Assembly (NCBI GenBank): GCA_024699605.1
Contig: JAILPJ010000046.1
Coordinates: forward strand, 1 to 57,695
DNA from: Desulfovibrio sp.
Lineage (GTDB): Bacteria > Desulfobacterota > Desulfovibrionia > Desulfovibrionales > Desulfovibrionaceae
DNA: 57,695 bases
Direction: 5' to 3'
Shown: one piece after another, positions 7,001-16,323 of the stretch
How positions within the stretch are numbered: the first letter of the stretch is position 1
Layout of the letters: every line of letters begins with the position of its first letter
The notes under the pieces: generated by a model
What the model was told of the DNA's origin: nothing
Databases searched by the model: none
The model's input: the letters and a program-made list of their open reading frames with translations, nothing else
Position numbers and translations under genes: made by a program

Positions 7001-8554
7001 ATGTCGGATCGTGTTTATTTCTTTGATACCACCTTGCGGGATGGAGAACAGTCGCCCGGTGCCACCATGAATTTTCAGGAAAAACTGCGTCTCGCCCATC
7101 AGCTGGGAATTCTCGGCTGTGACATTATTGAAGCGGGTTTTCCGGCCTCCAGTGCCGGCGACTTTTCTTCCGTGGAAGCCATTGCCAAACAGGCAGGATC
7201 TTCCATTCAGATTGCCGGCCTGGCTCGCTGTGTCGCTTCGGATATTGACCGTTGCTGGGATGCCGTCAAAGCAGCCAAAAATCCCCGCATTCATGTCTTT
7301 ATTTCAACTTCGCCCTTGCATATGGAATACAAGCTGAAGAAAAGCCCGGATCAAGTGGTGGAGATGGCTGTGGCTGCGGTGAAGCGTTGTACCGGCTATA
7401 CGAGCAATGTGGAGTTTTCCTGCGAAGACTTTTCGCGTTCGGACAAGGATTTCCTCTGCCGTATCGTGGGAGCGGCCATTGCAGCCGGGGCTACGACCAT
7501 TAATCTGCCCGATACCGTAGGCTATGCCCAGCCTGAAGAATTTGCTGCCCTTGTGGATTACGTCATCAAAAATACCAAGGGCAGTGAAAAAGTGATTTAC
7601 AGTGTGCACTGCCACGATGATCTGGGACAGGGCGTTGCCAATACCCTGGCCGCGTTGCGTGTGGGGGTACGGCAAGCAGAAGTCACTTTGAGCGGCATCG
7701 GCGAGCGCGCCGGCAATGCCGCCCTTGAGGAAGTGGTGATGGCTTTGCAGGTCCGAAAGGATTTTTATGGCTTAGAGCACGGAATCAAGAGTGAGCAGCT
7801 CTATCCTTCCTGCCGCCTTTTGTCCATGATCATCGGTCAGCCCATTCCTCTGAATAAGGCCATCACCGGCGCCAATGCCTTTGCCCACGAAAGTGGCATT
7901 CATCAGGACGGCATGCTCAAGAATCGTGAGACCTACGAAATCATGACGCCGCAGTCAGTGGGGCGTAAGTCCACGCATCTGATTATCGGCAAGCACAGCG
8001 GCCGCAATGCCGTGCATCAGAAGTTTGAGAGTTTGGGCTACAGCCTGAATGAGGAACAGCTCAACAGTATTTTTGAGGCGGTCAAGAATCTGGCTGATCG
8101 GAAAAAGACGATCCACGACGAGGATCTGATGGCCCTGGTGCAGCAGGAAATCTACCGCATTCCCGATCGCATCCGCCTGCGTCACGTCAGCGTACAGAGC
8201 TCCGATGCCGGCGGCGTGCCGCCTGTGGCTGCCGTACTCATGGACGTCGATGGCATTGAAAAGAGTGGCGCTGGTTTTGGCGCAGGTCCTGTGGACGCGC
8301 TCTTCAATGTGATCAGTGATCTGTGCGGCAGAAGCCCTGATCTGGAACAGTACGCCATTAATGCCATCACCGGTGGGACCGATGCCCTAGGTGAAGTGAC
8401 CGTGCGCATTCGGGAAAAAGGCTTTTCCGCCATTGGCCGTGGCACACATCCTGATATTTTTGTGGCTAGTGCACGGGCGTATGTTGATGCCCTGAATAAC
8501 CTCGCTAAGCGCGAGGAAGAGGGCGAACGCATCCATTGTCAGCTGCCAGCCTAA
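7001..8554 (+). CDS. leuA: 2-isopropylmalate synthase
   Basis: 517 residues, first committed step of leucine synthesis: acetyl-CoA plus 2-oxoisovalerate to 2-isopropylmalate. The TIM-barrel catalytic domain shows [17 protein letters not shown] at the start, [15 protein letters not shown], and [18 protein letters not shown] with the metal-binding histidines. GKHSGRNA marks the linker. The C-terminal ~130 residues form the LeuA allosteric domain that normally binds leucine. Length is typical of the long bacterial LeuA. GAGAGGA precedes the ATG. It is the first of the leuA-leuC-leuD-leuB series. Confidence 0.97.
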   Translation: MSDRVYFFDTTLRDGEQSPGATMNFQEKLRLAHQLGILGCDIIEAGFPASSAGDFSSVEAIAKQAGSSIQIAGLARCVASDIDRCWDAVKAAKNPRIHVFISTSPLHMEYKLKKSPDQVVEMAVAAVKRCTGYTSNVEFSCEDFSRSDKDFLCRIVGAAIAAGATTINLPDTVGYAQPEEFAALVDYVIKNTKGSEKVIYSVHCHDDLGQGVANTLAALRVGVRQAEVTLSGIGERAGNAALEEVVMALQVRKDFYGLEHGIKSEQLYPSCRLLSMIIGQPIPLNKAITGANAFAHESGIHQDGMLKNRETYEIMTPQSVGRKSTHLIIGKHSGRNAVHQKFESLGYSLNEEQLNSIFEAVKNLADRKKTIHDEDLMALVQQEIYRIPDRIRLRHVSVQSSDAGGVPPVAAVLMDVDGIEKSGAGFGAGPVDALFNVISDLCGRSPDLEQYAINAITGGTDALGEVTVRIREKGFSAIGRGTHPDIFVASARAYVDALNNLAKREEEGERIHCQLPA

Positions 8555-8603
8555 AGGTCAGAGCCGAGCATGGTTCAGAGCCTTGAGAGGAGAGTATAAG
8601 CAT

Positions 8604-9866
8604 ATGCAACAGACATTGGCGCAGAAACTTCTGCAGAGGCATACCCAGGAAGAAATTCGCAGTGACGGGCAGATCGTACAATGCCGGGTTTCTCTGGTTC
8701 TTGCCAATGATATCACCGGTCCTTTGGCCATTAAATCGTTCCGTGGCATGGGGGCAGCCCGGGTCTTTGACCCGGAGAAAATCGCGCTCGTCATGGATCA
8801 CTTTACGCCGCAAAAGGACATCGATTCTGCCAATCAGGTGCTCATCAGCCGCAATTTTGCCAAGGAGCAGGGGCTTAGGCACTACTATGAAGGTGGCAAT
8901 AGCGGCGTGGAGCATACCCTGCTTCCCGAGCAGGGTCTTGTTGGGCCCGGCGACCTGGTGGTGGGGGCAGACAGTCATACCTGCACGTATGGCGGTATAG
9001 CGGCCTTTGCGACTGGCATGGGTTCAACAGACATTGCGGCGGCCATGGCCCTTGGCGAAACCTGGCTCAAGGTGCCTCCGACAATCCGTGTCGAGTTTAC
9101 GGGCTCCCTTGATCCCTATCTTCGGGCTAAGGATTTGATGCTCTTGCTCATCGGTAAAATCGGCGTCGATGGGGCACTGTACAAGGCTCTGGAATTCGGC
9201 GGCAGTGTCATCGATTCACTGGCTGTGGAAGGGCGTCTGACCATGGCCAATATGGCCATCGAAGCCGGCGCCAAGGCCGGTCTCTTTGCCAGTGACGCTC
9301 AGACCAGGAGCTATTGCGCAGAACATGGCAGAAGCCAGGGCTTTGAAGAAATACGCGCTGACGACAAGGCCAGTTATGAGCAGGTGGTACGTCTCGATGT
9401 GACGGGGCAGGGCCCTGTGGTGGCCTGTCCGCATTTGCCCGGCAATGTGCGGGCTGTGAAGGATTTGGACCATTTGCCAGTGCAGCAGGTGGTCATAGGT
9501 TCGTGCACCAATGGCCGTATTAGTGATATGCGTGATGCGGCCAGTATCTTGCGCGGTCGTAAGGTGAAAGAGAGCGTTCGCTGTATTGTTTTGCCCTCAA
9601 CGCCAACGGTCTGGAAGCAATGCCTCAAAGAAGGCCTGATGGAGGTCTTCATGGAGGCTGGCTGTATCGTCGGGCCATGTACGTGCGGTCCCTGTTTGGG
9701 AGGCCATATGGGCATTCTGGCTGATGGCGAGCGCGCCGTTGCGACCACCAACCGCAATTTCAAGGGCCGTATGGGCAGTTTGTCGAGTGAAGTCTATCTG
9801 GCAAGCCCCGTGGTTGCCGCGGCAAGTGCTGTGGTCGGCGAAGTCGCCGGTCCTGAAGCGCTTTAG
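8604..9866 (+). CDS. leuC: 3-isopropylmalate dehydratase, large subunit
   Basis: 420 residues from ATG at 8604 (GGAGAG upstream). With LeuD it isomerises 2- to 3-isopropylmalate through a [4Fe-4S] cluster. Visible aconitase-family features are [23 protein letters not shown], the cluster cysteine in [11 protein letters not shown], and the [12 protein letters not shown] motif giving two further cysteines. The length of about 420 residues is that of the archaeal-type/homoaconitase subclass rather than the ~465-residue enteric LeuC, consistent with the short LeuD that follows 23 bp later. Confidence 0.96.
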   Translation: MQQTLAQKLLQRHTQEEIRSDGQIVQCRVSLVLANDITGPLAIKSFRGMGAARVFDPEKIALVMDHFTPQKDIDSANQVLISRNFAKEQGLRHYYEGGNSGVEHTLLPEQGLVGPGDLVVGADSHTCTYGGIAAFATGMGSTDIAAAMALGETWLKVPPTIRVEFTGSLDPYLRAKDLMLLLIGKIGVDGALYKALEFGGSVIDSLAVEGRLTMANMAIEAGAKAGLFASDAQTRSYCAEHGRSQGFEEIRADDKASYEQVVRLDVTGQGPVVACPHLPGNVRAVKDLDHLPVQQVVIGSCTNGRISDMRDAASILRGRKVKESVRCIVLPSTPTVWKQCLKEGLMEVFMEAGCIVGPCTCGPCLGGHMGILADGERAVATTNRNFKGRMGSLSSEVYLASPVVAAASAVVGEVAGPEAL

Positions 9867-9889
9867 TCTGTGCGGGCAGGAGGAAAGTC

Positions 9890-10390
9890 GTGATCTATAA
9901 AGGAAAGGTTCATAAGGTCGGTGAACACATCGATACCGATGCCATTATTCCCGCTCGTTTTCTTGTGACAAGTGATCCGGAAAAACTGGGGAAAAATTGT
10001 ATGGCCGGCATTGAGCCCGACTGGGTCAAAAGGGTGCAGAAAGGCGATATCCTCGTCGCGGGTCGCAATTTTGGCTGTGGCTCGTCGCGCGAACATGCCC
10101 CCATTGCCATTCTCGGTGCGGGTATGCCTCTGGTGATTGGTCACAGTTTTGCGCGTATTTTTTACAGAAATGCGTTTAATATGGGCTTGCCGCTCCTTGA
10201 AATCGGCGATCAGGTTGCGCAGATCAAGGATGGCGATGAACTCGAAGTGGATATGGAGAAGGGCGTCATTCGCGATCTGACAACTGGCAGCGAAATACAG
10301 TTTCCGCCCATGCCATCGTCTATGACCGCTATCCTGAATAAGGGCGGACTGGTCGGTTATGTCAAAGATCGGCTGACCAAGGAAGGGTAA
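9890..10390 (+). CDS. leuD: 3-isopropylmalate dehydratase, small subunit
   Basis: 166 residues from a GTG at 9890, preceded by AGGAGGAAA. This is the swivel-domain partner of LeuC. The family motifs [13 protein letters not shown] and [20 protein letters not shown] are present, as is the [15 protein letters not shown] segment. Short length (about 165 residues) matches the archaeal-type subclass. Its TAA at 10388-10390 is part of the first stem of the inverted-repeat-rich segment that separates it from leuB. Confidence 0.96.
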   Translation: MIYKGKVHKVGEHIDTDAIIPARFLVTSDPEKLGKNCMAGIEPDWVKRVQKGDILVAGRNFGCGSSREHAPIAILGAGMPLVIGHSFARIFYRNAFNMGLPLLEIGDQVAQIKDGDELEVDMEKGVIRDLTTGSEIQFPPMPSSMTAILNKGGLVGYVKDRLTKEG

Positions 10391-10700
10391 GAACGTCAAT
10401 TACCTCGCGCCTTCCGGACGAGGTTTGGAAATGCCAAATGCGTGAGAGCCGGTTGACCAGTCTACGTTCTTATGAACTCCGTTGCTATCAGGGTAAAGAC
10501 ACACGAAGGGCAGCCTCCTTAGTCCCGTGACCCTGTAAGAGATATCTGCAGACAATCCAGTGGTAGGAACGGCTCGTGTCGGCCTCGTGCCGACAAACGG
10601 GAGATATCGTGATGCCGGGCATCACCATTGTTGGCCTAACGTCCAACACGAGCGACGAGAGGAGAGACGGCGAAAGCTGTCCGTAACAAGTCCCTTACGG
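10388..10700 (+). ncRNA. Candidate structured RNA in the leuD-leuB gap
   Basis: The ~400 bp between leuD and leuB contain no convincing frame but a chain of strong inverted repeats: 10388-10396 with 10464-10472 (9 bp, enclosing a small TTTGG/CCAAA hairpin and a CCTCG/CGAGG pair); 10489-10494 with 10530-10535, containing nested CACG/CGTG and AAGG/CCTT; 10577-10583 with 10589-10595 (7 bp, loop CTCGT); 10609-10615 with 10619-10625 (7 bp); 10629-10634 with 10643-10648; 10666-10671 with 10676-10681 closed by a GAAA tetraloop; 10681-10686 with 10695-10700. Such density suggests a folded leader or stand-alone RNA transcribed with the leu genes. I do not recognise a named family; it does not show T-box, RNase P, tmRNA or group I intron core sequences. 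Confidence 0.5.
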
Positions 10701-10751
10701 GAAACAGGATTGGAAAGGTACGGATATTCATTCACTAAAAAGGAAAAAGAA

Positions 10752-10810
10752 AGAGGCAGCGCTTCCTCCTCGTCGTGAACGGCGAGGTACCCGCGCTGAA
10801 TAATTTGATG
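10752..10810 (+). promoter_or_regulatory. Hairpin-bridged Shine-Dalgarno element before leuB
   Basis: AGAGG (10752-10756) is followed at once by a stem CAGCGC (10757-10762) with GCGCTG (10793-10798). Inside is a second stem, 10768-10775 with 10780-10787 (8 bp, one G-U, loop TGAA). Nine nt separate the outer stem from the leuB AUG at 10808. GAGG can alternatively pair with CCTC (10765-10768), leaving an 8-nt loop. No other SD lies near the AUG. Confidence 0.65.
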
Positions 10811-11881
10811 GAAAAAACAATTTGTCTTCTGCCTGGCGATGGTATCGGTCCTGAGATTCTGGAACAGGGCGTGCTCGTCATGGATGCCGCGGTTTCCAAA
10901 AAGGGCCATCGCTTTCACTATCAAAAGGCACTGATTGGCGGTGCCGCTCTTGATGCCACGGATTCTCCTCTGCCTGATGAGACGGTGGCAGCCTGTAAGG
11001 CCTCTGATGCGGTTTTTCTCGCGGCTGTGGGCGGTCCCAAATGGGATGCCTTGGCCCCGGAAAAACGTCCTGAGCGGGGCCTTTTGGGCATTCGTAAAGC
11101 GCTGGGGCTTTTTGCCAATCTGCGTCCGGCGTTACTTTTGCCCCAGCTTGCTGGCGCCTGCCTTTTGCGCTCTGACATTGCCCAAAAAGGCCTGGATCTC
11201 ATTGTGGTGCGTGAACTCACAGGGGATATCTATTTCGGTGAGCCGCGTGGTCTTGAAACGCGTAATGGCAGCCGAGTGGGTTTCAATACCATGATCTACA
11301 GTGAGGAAGAGATTGCCCGCATTGCCCGGGTGGCCTTTACGACAGCCAGACAGCGTCGCCGCAAGGTCTGCTCGGTGGAAAAGAGCAATGTGCTTGAGAC
11401 CTCACGCCTTTGGAAAGAAGTGGTGTGTGAAGTGCACAAGGATTTTGCTGACGTCGAGCTCAGCCATCTCTATGTGGACAATGCCGCCATGCAGCTTGTG
11501 CGTGATCCCTCGCAGTTTGACGTGATTCTCACGGGCAATATTTTTGGCGACATCCTGTCCGACGAGGCGTCTGTGATCACGGGCTCCCTGGGCATGTTGC
11601 CTTCGGCTTCCCTGGGTGCAGATGGGCCAGGCCTCTTTGAACCGGTACATGGTTCAGCTCCGGATATCGCCGGTCAAGATAAGGCGAATCCTTTGGCAAC
11701 GATTCTTTCGGCGGCCATGCTCCTGCGTCTTGGTCTGCATATGCCTGAAGAAGCCGAGATGATTGAGCGGGCTGTGGAAAAGACCTTGGCCGACGGATAT
11801 CGCACCGGCGATATCATGGAGGCCGGAAAAAAAGCCGTTGGTTGTCGTGCCATGGGACAGCTGGTGGCGGAACGACTGTAG
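10808..11881 (+). CDS. leuB: 3-isopropylmalate dehydrogenase
   Basis: 357 residues. It oxidises and decarboxylates 3-isopropylmalate to 4-methyl-2-oxopentanoate with NAD. Start signature [21 protein letters not shown], the substrate-binding [48 protein letters not shown] and [13 protein letters not shown] are all present. An in-frame GTG at 10775 lies inside the hairpin and has no ribosome site, so ATG 10808 is preferred. Its start depends on the unusual SD element described separately. It follows leuD after about 400 bp of structured non-coding DNA and abuts the next gene. Confidence 0.96.
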   Translation: MEKTICLLPGDGIGPEILEQGVLVMDAAVSKKGHRFHYQKALIGGAALDATDSPLPDETVAACKASDAVFLAAVGGPKWDALAPEKRPERGLLGIRKALGLFANLRPALLLPQLAGACLLRSDIAQKGLDLIVVRELTGDIYFGEPRGLETRNGSRVGFNTMIYSEEEIARIARVAFTTARQRRRKVCSVEKSNVLETSRLWKEVVCEVHKDFADVELSHLYVDNAAMQLVRDPSQFDVILTGNIFGDILSDEASVITGSLGMLPSASLGADGPGLFEPVHGSAPDIAGQDKANPLATILSAAMLLRLGLHMPEEAEMIERAVEKTLADGYRTGDIMEAGKKAVGCRAMGQLVAERL

Positions 11882-12844
11882 ATGAGTGCAACGCGGCTTT
11901 TACTGAGTTGTGTGAATTCACGGGTCTCGCTGATTGGCTTTGATCTCGATTTGGGCAAGCCTTTTTGGTACTGCCCGGCCAATCAGCTCAGGGCCTGTGG
12001 TATCTGCTATGAGGGCTCTGCGCTCTGGGTGGCGTCGGATTCCAGTTTGACCTGCGTGACCGCCCAGGGCATGCGCTCTGTGGCCTTACCGGGCCCGCAG
12101 GCCAACTATGTCCACAGCATCAAGAGCGCGGGCCATGGCCTTTTGGGCGTGGCGGATACGGGCAATTCGCGCCTTTTGCTCTTTGATGGCACGCATTTTC
12201 CCCTGAGCTATTCACCGCTTGAGGGCTTTGGTGCCAATCTGCCGTTGGATGCGGTGCATTTGAATGATTTTCTGCCCGTTGAAGATGGTTTTCTGGTTTC
12301 CACCTTCAGCCATCAGCCTTTTAGCCGCTGGAAGCAGACCTCCTTTGCCTGGCAAAAAGAGGGCCTGGGCTGCCTCTTTCACCTGAAGCCTGTGCTTGGG
12401 CAGACATCGGCTCGGATAGCCGCGGCAGGCCTGAACTGCCCGCATTCCCTGCAGGCCTATGCTGGGGCCATTTACTGCTGCTCGTCGTCAGAAGGGGATT
12501 TTTTGCGCTTGGAGCGGCAGGGCGATCAGCTTTGGCAGGTAAGCATGCGATTGCATGTTACAGACACGCATTTTTTGCGTGGCGCTCTGAGGCTGGAAGA
12601 TGGCTGGATGCTTGGGGGATCTTCTCCGAGGCATCTTAAGCAAGGAGGTGGCATGCAGCTCTATCGCCTTTATGACGATGGCCGTAGCCAAACCTTTCAG
12701 GTCGGGGGACCAGGAGAGATCTACGATATTTTGTTTTGGCAGGATTTTTTGCCTGATCTTTGCGATGTCTTGTTCGATGCCCCTGAGCAGCCCTCAGACG
12801 GTTGTGATCCACCGCGCTGCCGACTGCCTGGAGAGTATCGTTAG
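11882..12844 (+). CDS. Beta-propeller-like protein of unknown function
   Basis: 320 residues, starting at the base after the leuB stop and so probably translated from the leu mRNA. No signal peptide is evident (the start LLLSCVNSRVSLIGFDLD is the first propeller strand). Repeating segments with the pattern of blade strands run through the protein (ALWVASDSSLTCV, GLLGVADTGNSRLLLFDG, NDFLPVEDGFLVSTFSH, HSLQAYAGAIYCCSS, GWMLGGSSPRHL). This resembles cytosolic propeller families annotated as DUF4915 or TPR-associated proteins, but I cannot assign an activity. Placement after leuB does not show a role in leucine synthesis. Confidence 0.65.
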   Translation: MSATRLLLSCVNSRVSLIGFDLDLGKPFWYCPANQLRACGICYEGSALWVASDSSLTCVTAQGMRSVALPGPQANYVHSIKSAGHGLLGVADTGNSRLLLFDGTHFPLSYSPLEGFGANLPLDAVHLNDFLPVEDGFLVSTFSHQPFSRWKQTSFAWQKEGLGCLFHLKPVLGQTSARIAAAGLNCPHSLQAYAGAIYCCSSSEGDFLRLERQGDQLWQVSMRLHVTDTHFLRGALRLEDGWMLGGSSPRHLKQGGGMQLYRLYDDGRSQTFQVGGPGEIYDILFWQDFLPDLCDVLFDAPEQPSDGCDPPRCRLPGEYR

Positions 12845-12855
12845 TGCAAAAAAAT

Positions 12856-12886
12856 AAAAAACGCGATTGAAACAATCGCGTTTTTT
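12856..12886. terminator. Bidirectional terminator between the propeller gene and SRP RNA
   Basis: A GC-rich stem (12860-12869 with 12873-12882, loop AAA) flanked by A6 on the left and T6 on the right works in both directions. It would end the leu/propeller transcript on the plus strand and the SRP RNA on the minus strand. Confidence 0.85.
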
Positions 12887-12889
12887 ATG

Positions 12890-12968
12890 GGTCGGACACC
12901 CGGCAACGTCTGTTACCGCTGCTTCCTTTCGGATCTGACGGGGTTCGCAGTGCTACCGCCGTCCGACC
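12890..12968 (-). ncRNA. ffs: Signal recognition particle RNA, bacterial small type (4.5S)
   Basis: The minus strand carries the SRP RNA core: GTCAGATCCG-AAAGGAAGCAGC with the GNAR-type tetraloop region and the symmetric and asymmetric loops that bind Ffh. The ends pair as GGTCGGAC (12961-12968) with GTCCGACC (12890-12897). Length is about 79 nt, the compact form lacking the Alu domain. A matching promoter lies upstream and a terminator hairpin directly follows. Confidence 0.93.
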
Positions 12969-12975
12969 TTTTTTG

Positions 12976-13004
12976 ACACTAATTTTTTGGAAAACCTTTG
13001 TCAA
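12976..13004 (-). promoter_or_regulatory. Promoter of the SRP RNA gene
   Basis: Minus-strand TTGACA (complement of 12999-13004), 17-nt spacer, TAGTGT (complement of 12976-12981), then 7 nt to the first base of the RNA at 12968. The match to the RNA 5' end supports it. Confidence 0.7.
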
Positions 13005-13022
13005 GATCGTACCGCAGAGCAG

Positions 13023-13052
13023 TTGCCAAAAAGGACGCTTGTCAAGTATATA
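13023..13052 (+). promoter_or_regulatory. Candidate promoter for the tolC-like gene, placing +1 at the start codon
   Basis: TTGCCA (13023-13028), 18 nt, TATATA (13047-13052). The expected transcription start is within a base or so of the ATG at 13059, and no ribosome site precedes that ATG, so the mRNA may be leaderless. Confidence 0.45.
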
Positions 13053-13058
13053 CGCGCT

Positions 13059-14435
13059 ATGCAGAATTCATCTTTGCAATTTCTCAGCAATTTCAGAACA
13101 TTTGTGATGTTTCTGACAGTCTTTTTCTTCCTTTTTTTGCCGGTGCAGGCCTTATCCAAGGCCTCAGAGCAGGAAACGGTCAGTCTGAAGGGGATTGTCA
13201 ATATGGAGCAGGCCGTGCGCTTTGCCCTGAAGGCCAATCCCGATCTCAGCGCACAGGCGGCTCAGGCACGGGCTGCGGAAGAGGGACGGAAATCGGCGCG
13301 TGGTCAGTTTGGACCGAAACTTGGCATGACCTATTCGGCCATGAAACAGGTGCGTAAAAGTGAACCCACACCGGCCCACCTGCCCAATGAGGGCACCTAT
13401 GCCCTTGGCATTGAAATTTCACAGCCTGTTTTTCAGGGCTTTCGTCTGCTTGCCAATTATCAGAAGGCGGCATTGCAGGCCCAAAGTGATAAATTGGCCT
13501 TGCGTAAGGCTCGTCTTGAGAAAATCGAGGCTGTACAGACAGCCTTTATCAGCTATCTGAAGGCAGAGGCCAATGTGCAAAGTCAGCGGGAAGCCATGGA
13601 TCGTCTTTCCGACCAATTGCGCATTACTCAGGCCTACTACGCCACAGGTCTCAAGCCCAAACTCGATGTCCTGCAGGCCGAAGTGGATTTGCGTGAAGCC
13701 GAAAGTGTGCTTTTGCAGATTGAAAACAATATGGCCATTCAGCAGACCAAACTCAATACCCTGTTGGGACTCGCCGCCACAAGCAGCACGCGCTACCAAG
13801 GCAAGCTGCTCTATGTGCCGTTTGCTCGCTCTCTTGAACAATGCCTGGAGGTGGCCTACCGCAATCGCCCGGATTTGATCATGGCCGCTCTGGCCGTGGA
13901 TATTGCCGGCAAGGATCGCAAGGCCGTACAGGCGGGCTATTATCCCAGGATTGAAGCCTATTACAATGTCACAGGCGCAGGCAATACGCCGGATTTACAG
14001 ATGAGCGGTGAACACGGATCCCGCTATACGAGCTGGGAAGTCGGCGCCAAGGCCACCTGGGACGTCTTTCAATGGGGAACGACGTATTACGCCGATCAGC
14101 AGGCCGGGGAACTGGTGCAGAAGATGCGCTACGAAGAGCGTAGTCTGCGTCTTGAAGTTGGTTTTGATCTCAAAGCGAAATTTTTAACACTGCGCGAGGC
14201 AGAAAAGCGTATACTCGTTGCCCGGGCCAATGTGGCCAGTGCCGACGAAGCGTATCGGGCGGCTCTGGCCAGATATCGTGAGCAGGCGGGGACGGGTTTT
14301 GACGTGCTTGATACTTCTTCCAAGCTGACGGCGGCCAAATTCTCCCTGACAAGTGCCTATGCCGATTATCTTACGGCCGTGTCGCAGCTTTTTGTGGCCA
14401 TGGGAGAAGAACATCCTGATGTGATGCGTCTGTGA
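13059..14435 (+). CDS. TolC-family outer-membrane efflux protein
   Basis: 458 residues from ATG 13059. The start is followed by a signal peptide (hydrophobic MFLTVFFFLFLPVQA, then cleavage near ALSKA). The mature protein is mostly long amphipathic helices with two related halves, as in the TolC outer-membrane channel-tunnel that works with inner-membrane pumps or type I secretion systems. Typical features are NMEQAVRFALKANPDL, a FEISQPVF-like segment (GIEISQPVFQGFRLL), LQAEVDLREAES, NTLLGL and, in the second half, NRPDLIMAALAVD and the C-terminal TGFDVLDTSSKL. No pump genes are adjacent. The gene is called TolC-family rather than TolC because the partner system is unknown. Its stop overlaps the start of the RNase J gene. 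Confidence 0.85.
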   Translation: MQNSSLQFLSNFRTFVMFLTVFFFLFLPVQALSKASEQETVSLKGIVNMEQAVRFALKANPDLSAQAAQARAAEEGRKSARGQFGPKLGMTYSAMKQVRKSEPTPAHLPNEGTYALGIEISQPVFQGFRLLANYQKAALQAQSDKLALRKARLEKIEAVQTAFISYLKAEANVQSQREAMDRLSDQLRITQAYYATGLKPKLDVLQAEVDLREAESVLLQIENNMAIQQTKLNTLLGLAATSSTRYQGKLLYVPFARSLEQCLEVAYRNRPDLIMAALAVDIAGKDRKAVQAGYYPRIEAYYNVTGAGNTPDLQMSGEHGSRYTSWEVGAKATWDVFQWGTTYYADQQAGELVQKMRYEERSLRLEVGFDLKAKFLTLREAEKRILVARANVASADEAYRAALARYREQAGTGFDVLDTSSKLTAAKFSLTSAYADYLTAVSQLFVAMGEEHPDVMRL

Positions 14436-16114
14436 TGGAGGAAATGGTGCAGGCTCGGGCTGAGAAAGCGTTTTTGACGCTGACGCCCCTTGGTGGCATG
14501 GGGGAAATCGGACTCAATTGTCAGCTTTGGGAGACGCCTGCAGGTGTCGTCATGGTCGACTGCGGTCTGATGTTTCCAGGTGATGAGCATCTGGGCATAG
14601 ACGTGGTTATCCCCGATTTTCAGACTGTGCGCGGCGTACGTGAGCGGCTTTGCGGAATTGTCTTGACACATGGTCACGAAGACCATATCGGTGCTTTGCC
14701 GTGGGTTGTTCCCCTGCTCAAGGGGATCCGTATTTTTGCCTCACGTTTTACCCTGGCCCTTGTGGAACGCAAACTGGCCGAGCATGCGGTGCTTGATTTT
14801 GTCGATCTTGTCCCGGTCAAGCCGCATCAGGTGATCTCTCTGGCCGGCCTGCGTATTCATTTTTTTCCGGTCTGCCATTCCATTCCCGAAGGCTATGCTC
14901 TGGGCATTGAAAGTGCTGTGGGTCGGATTGTGCACAGTGGTGATTTCAAGATTGAAAGCCAGCCGCTTTCCGGCTCTGGCACGGATCTTTCCCTGTTTAC
15001 GGATTTTGCCAGAGAGGGAGTCCGCCTTTTACTTTCCGATTCCACAAATATTCAGCGGGAAGGGCATTCGCTGAGTGAGCGAGAAGTGCGTGATTCGCTA
15101 GGCAAGATTTTTGCCGAGGCTCAGGGCAGAATCGTCATCACCCTTTTTTCCAGCCATATTCAGCGTATTCAGGAAGTCTTTGATCTTGCGCGCGAGTACG
15201 GCCGCACCGTGGTGATCAGCGGCAAAAGTCTCTCGACCAATATTGAGATCGCCAGAGAATTGGGTATCGCCTGCCTTCCACCCAATTTTTTTGATGCGCA
15301 CAATGGTGTGCCGGATCTGCCGGATTCACAGCTGGTCATCATTGTCACAGGGGCTCAGGGCGAACCGCTTTCGGCACTGTCCCGAATGGTTTTTGGCGGG
15401 CACAAGCAGCTGTCCATTCATGCCGGCGATACTGTGGTCATGAGTTCGCGCATTATTCCCGGCAATGGCCGTGCCATTATCCGGATGATCAATGCCATGT
15501 ACCATTTGGGAGCCGAGGTCCTTTACGAAAGCGTGCACGCCATCCATGCCTCAGGTCATGCCCACAGAGAGGAACTGGAAGCCTTGCTTCTGGCGGTGCA
15601 GCCGGAATTTTTTGTTCCCATGCACGGGGAATATCAGCATCTGGTGAAGCACGCCAAGCTTGCGGCCAGTCTGGGTCTTGAGAAGGAGAAAATCCTGATT
15701 CTGGAAGATGGCCTGCCACTGACGCTCTTTCCCGATTCCTTCCGTCTTGAAGAGCCGTTGTCTCTGGAGCGCACCCTTGTTGACGGCAAAGGCGTGGGCG
15801 ACGTTGAGGGTACGGTTTTGCGCGAACGGCGCATTTTGGGCGATGAGGGCATGGTGATTATGGTCCTGGTTTTGGAGCGGGCAAGTGGCAAGATGCTCTA
15901 TGGACCGGAAATCCTGTCCAAGGGTTTTGTTTTTGAGCCGGAGTACTACTACGTGCTCGAGGACGCCAAATGTCTTGTGTTGGATGAATTGGAAAAGGTC
16001 GAACCCGACGACACCCTTGTGCTGCAGGAGAATATCCGCCAAGCCCTGCGCCGTTTTTTTCGGCGCGTTCTGGATCGGGATCCCATTGTGCTGGCCATCG
16101 TTTCCGCGGTCTGA
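14435..16114 (+). CDS. rnj: Ribonuclease J
   Basis: About 559 residues. RNase J is a metallo-beta-lactamase/beta-CASP endo- and 5'-3' exoribonuclease for mRNA decay and RNA maturation. The zinc-site motif is clear in VLTHGHEDHIGALPW, preceded by the N-terminal GGMGEIGLNC and VDCGLMFP. Beta-CASP motifs follow: LSDSTN, TLFSSHIQRIQ, VTGAQGEPLSALSRM, and HASGHAHREEL with the catalytic histidine near EFFVPMHGEYQHL. The start is uncertain: ATG 14435 overlaps the upstream TGA, while ATG 14444 and GTG 14447 sit closer to GGAGG at 14437-14441. The window also encodes RNase Y. Confidence 0.93.
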   Translation: MEEMVQARAEKAFLTLTPLGGMGEIGLNCQLWETPAGVVMVDCGLMFPGDEHLGIDVVIPDFQTVRGVRERLCGIVLTHGHEDHIGALPWVVPLLKGIRIFASRFTLALVERKLAEHAVLDFVDLVPVKPHQVISLAGLRIHFFPVCHSIPEGYALGIESAVGRIVHSGDFKIESQPLSGSGTDLSLFTDFAREGVRLLLSDSTNIQREGHSLSEREVRDSLGKIFAEAQGRIVITLFSSHIQRIQEVFDLAREYGRTVVISGKSLSTNIEIARELGIACLPPNFFDAHNGVPDLPDSQLVIIVTGAQGEPLSALSRMVFGGHKQLSIHAGDTVVMSSRIIPGNGRAIIRMINAMYHLGAEVLYESVHAIHASGHAHREELEALLLAVQPEFFVPMHGEYQHLVKHAKLAASLGLEKEKILILEDGLPLTLFPDSFRLEEPLSLERTLVDGKGVGDVEGTVLRERRILGDEGMVIMVLVLERASGKMLYGPEILSKGFVFEPEYYYVLEDAKCLVLDELEKVEPDDTLVLQENIRQALRRFFRRVLDRDPIVLAIVSAV

Positions 16115-16323
16115 GACTGTGACCAGGACTGGCATATCCAAAAAAAATATTAAAAAAATCTTGAAAAACGGGCCAAGGCGATGCATCTTCTGGGTGTCGC
16201 CTTGCTCTGTTCTCTTTTGGCTGATGTTTTTTCGCCAAAGAGCAGGCAACCAAGCAAACCTGAGTAACAGCAACGGCGTTTCTTTTTGCCGCAAGACAGA
16301 AAGGCAACGTGAGCGGGGTAGGA
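16115..16323 (+). other. Non-coding gap with two strong hairpins between RNase J and tolQ
   Basis: No plausible gene is seen. Two stem-loops stand out: 16174-16181 with 16197-16204 (8 bp perfect) and 16212-16221 with 16234-16242 (9 bp with one bulge, an A/T-rich loop). Neither is followed by a full U tract, so they look more like leader structure for the tol operon or partial terminators than a clean terminator. Confidence 0.5.

Noticed and set aside
10541..10608. Two GATATC palindromes as a regulator site
   Set aside because: Short palindromes inside an RNA-like region; six bases are too few to support a site.
10391..10807. Group I intron, RNase P RNA, tmRNA or T-box in the leuD-leuB gap
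   Set aside because: None of their diagnostic core sequences could be found, so only a generic structured-RNA call is made.
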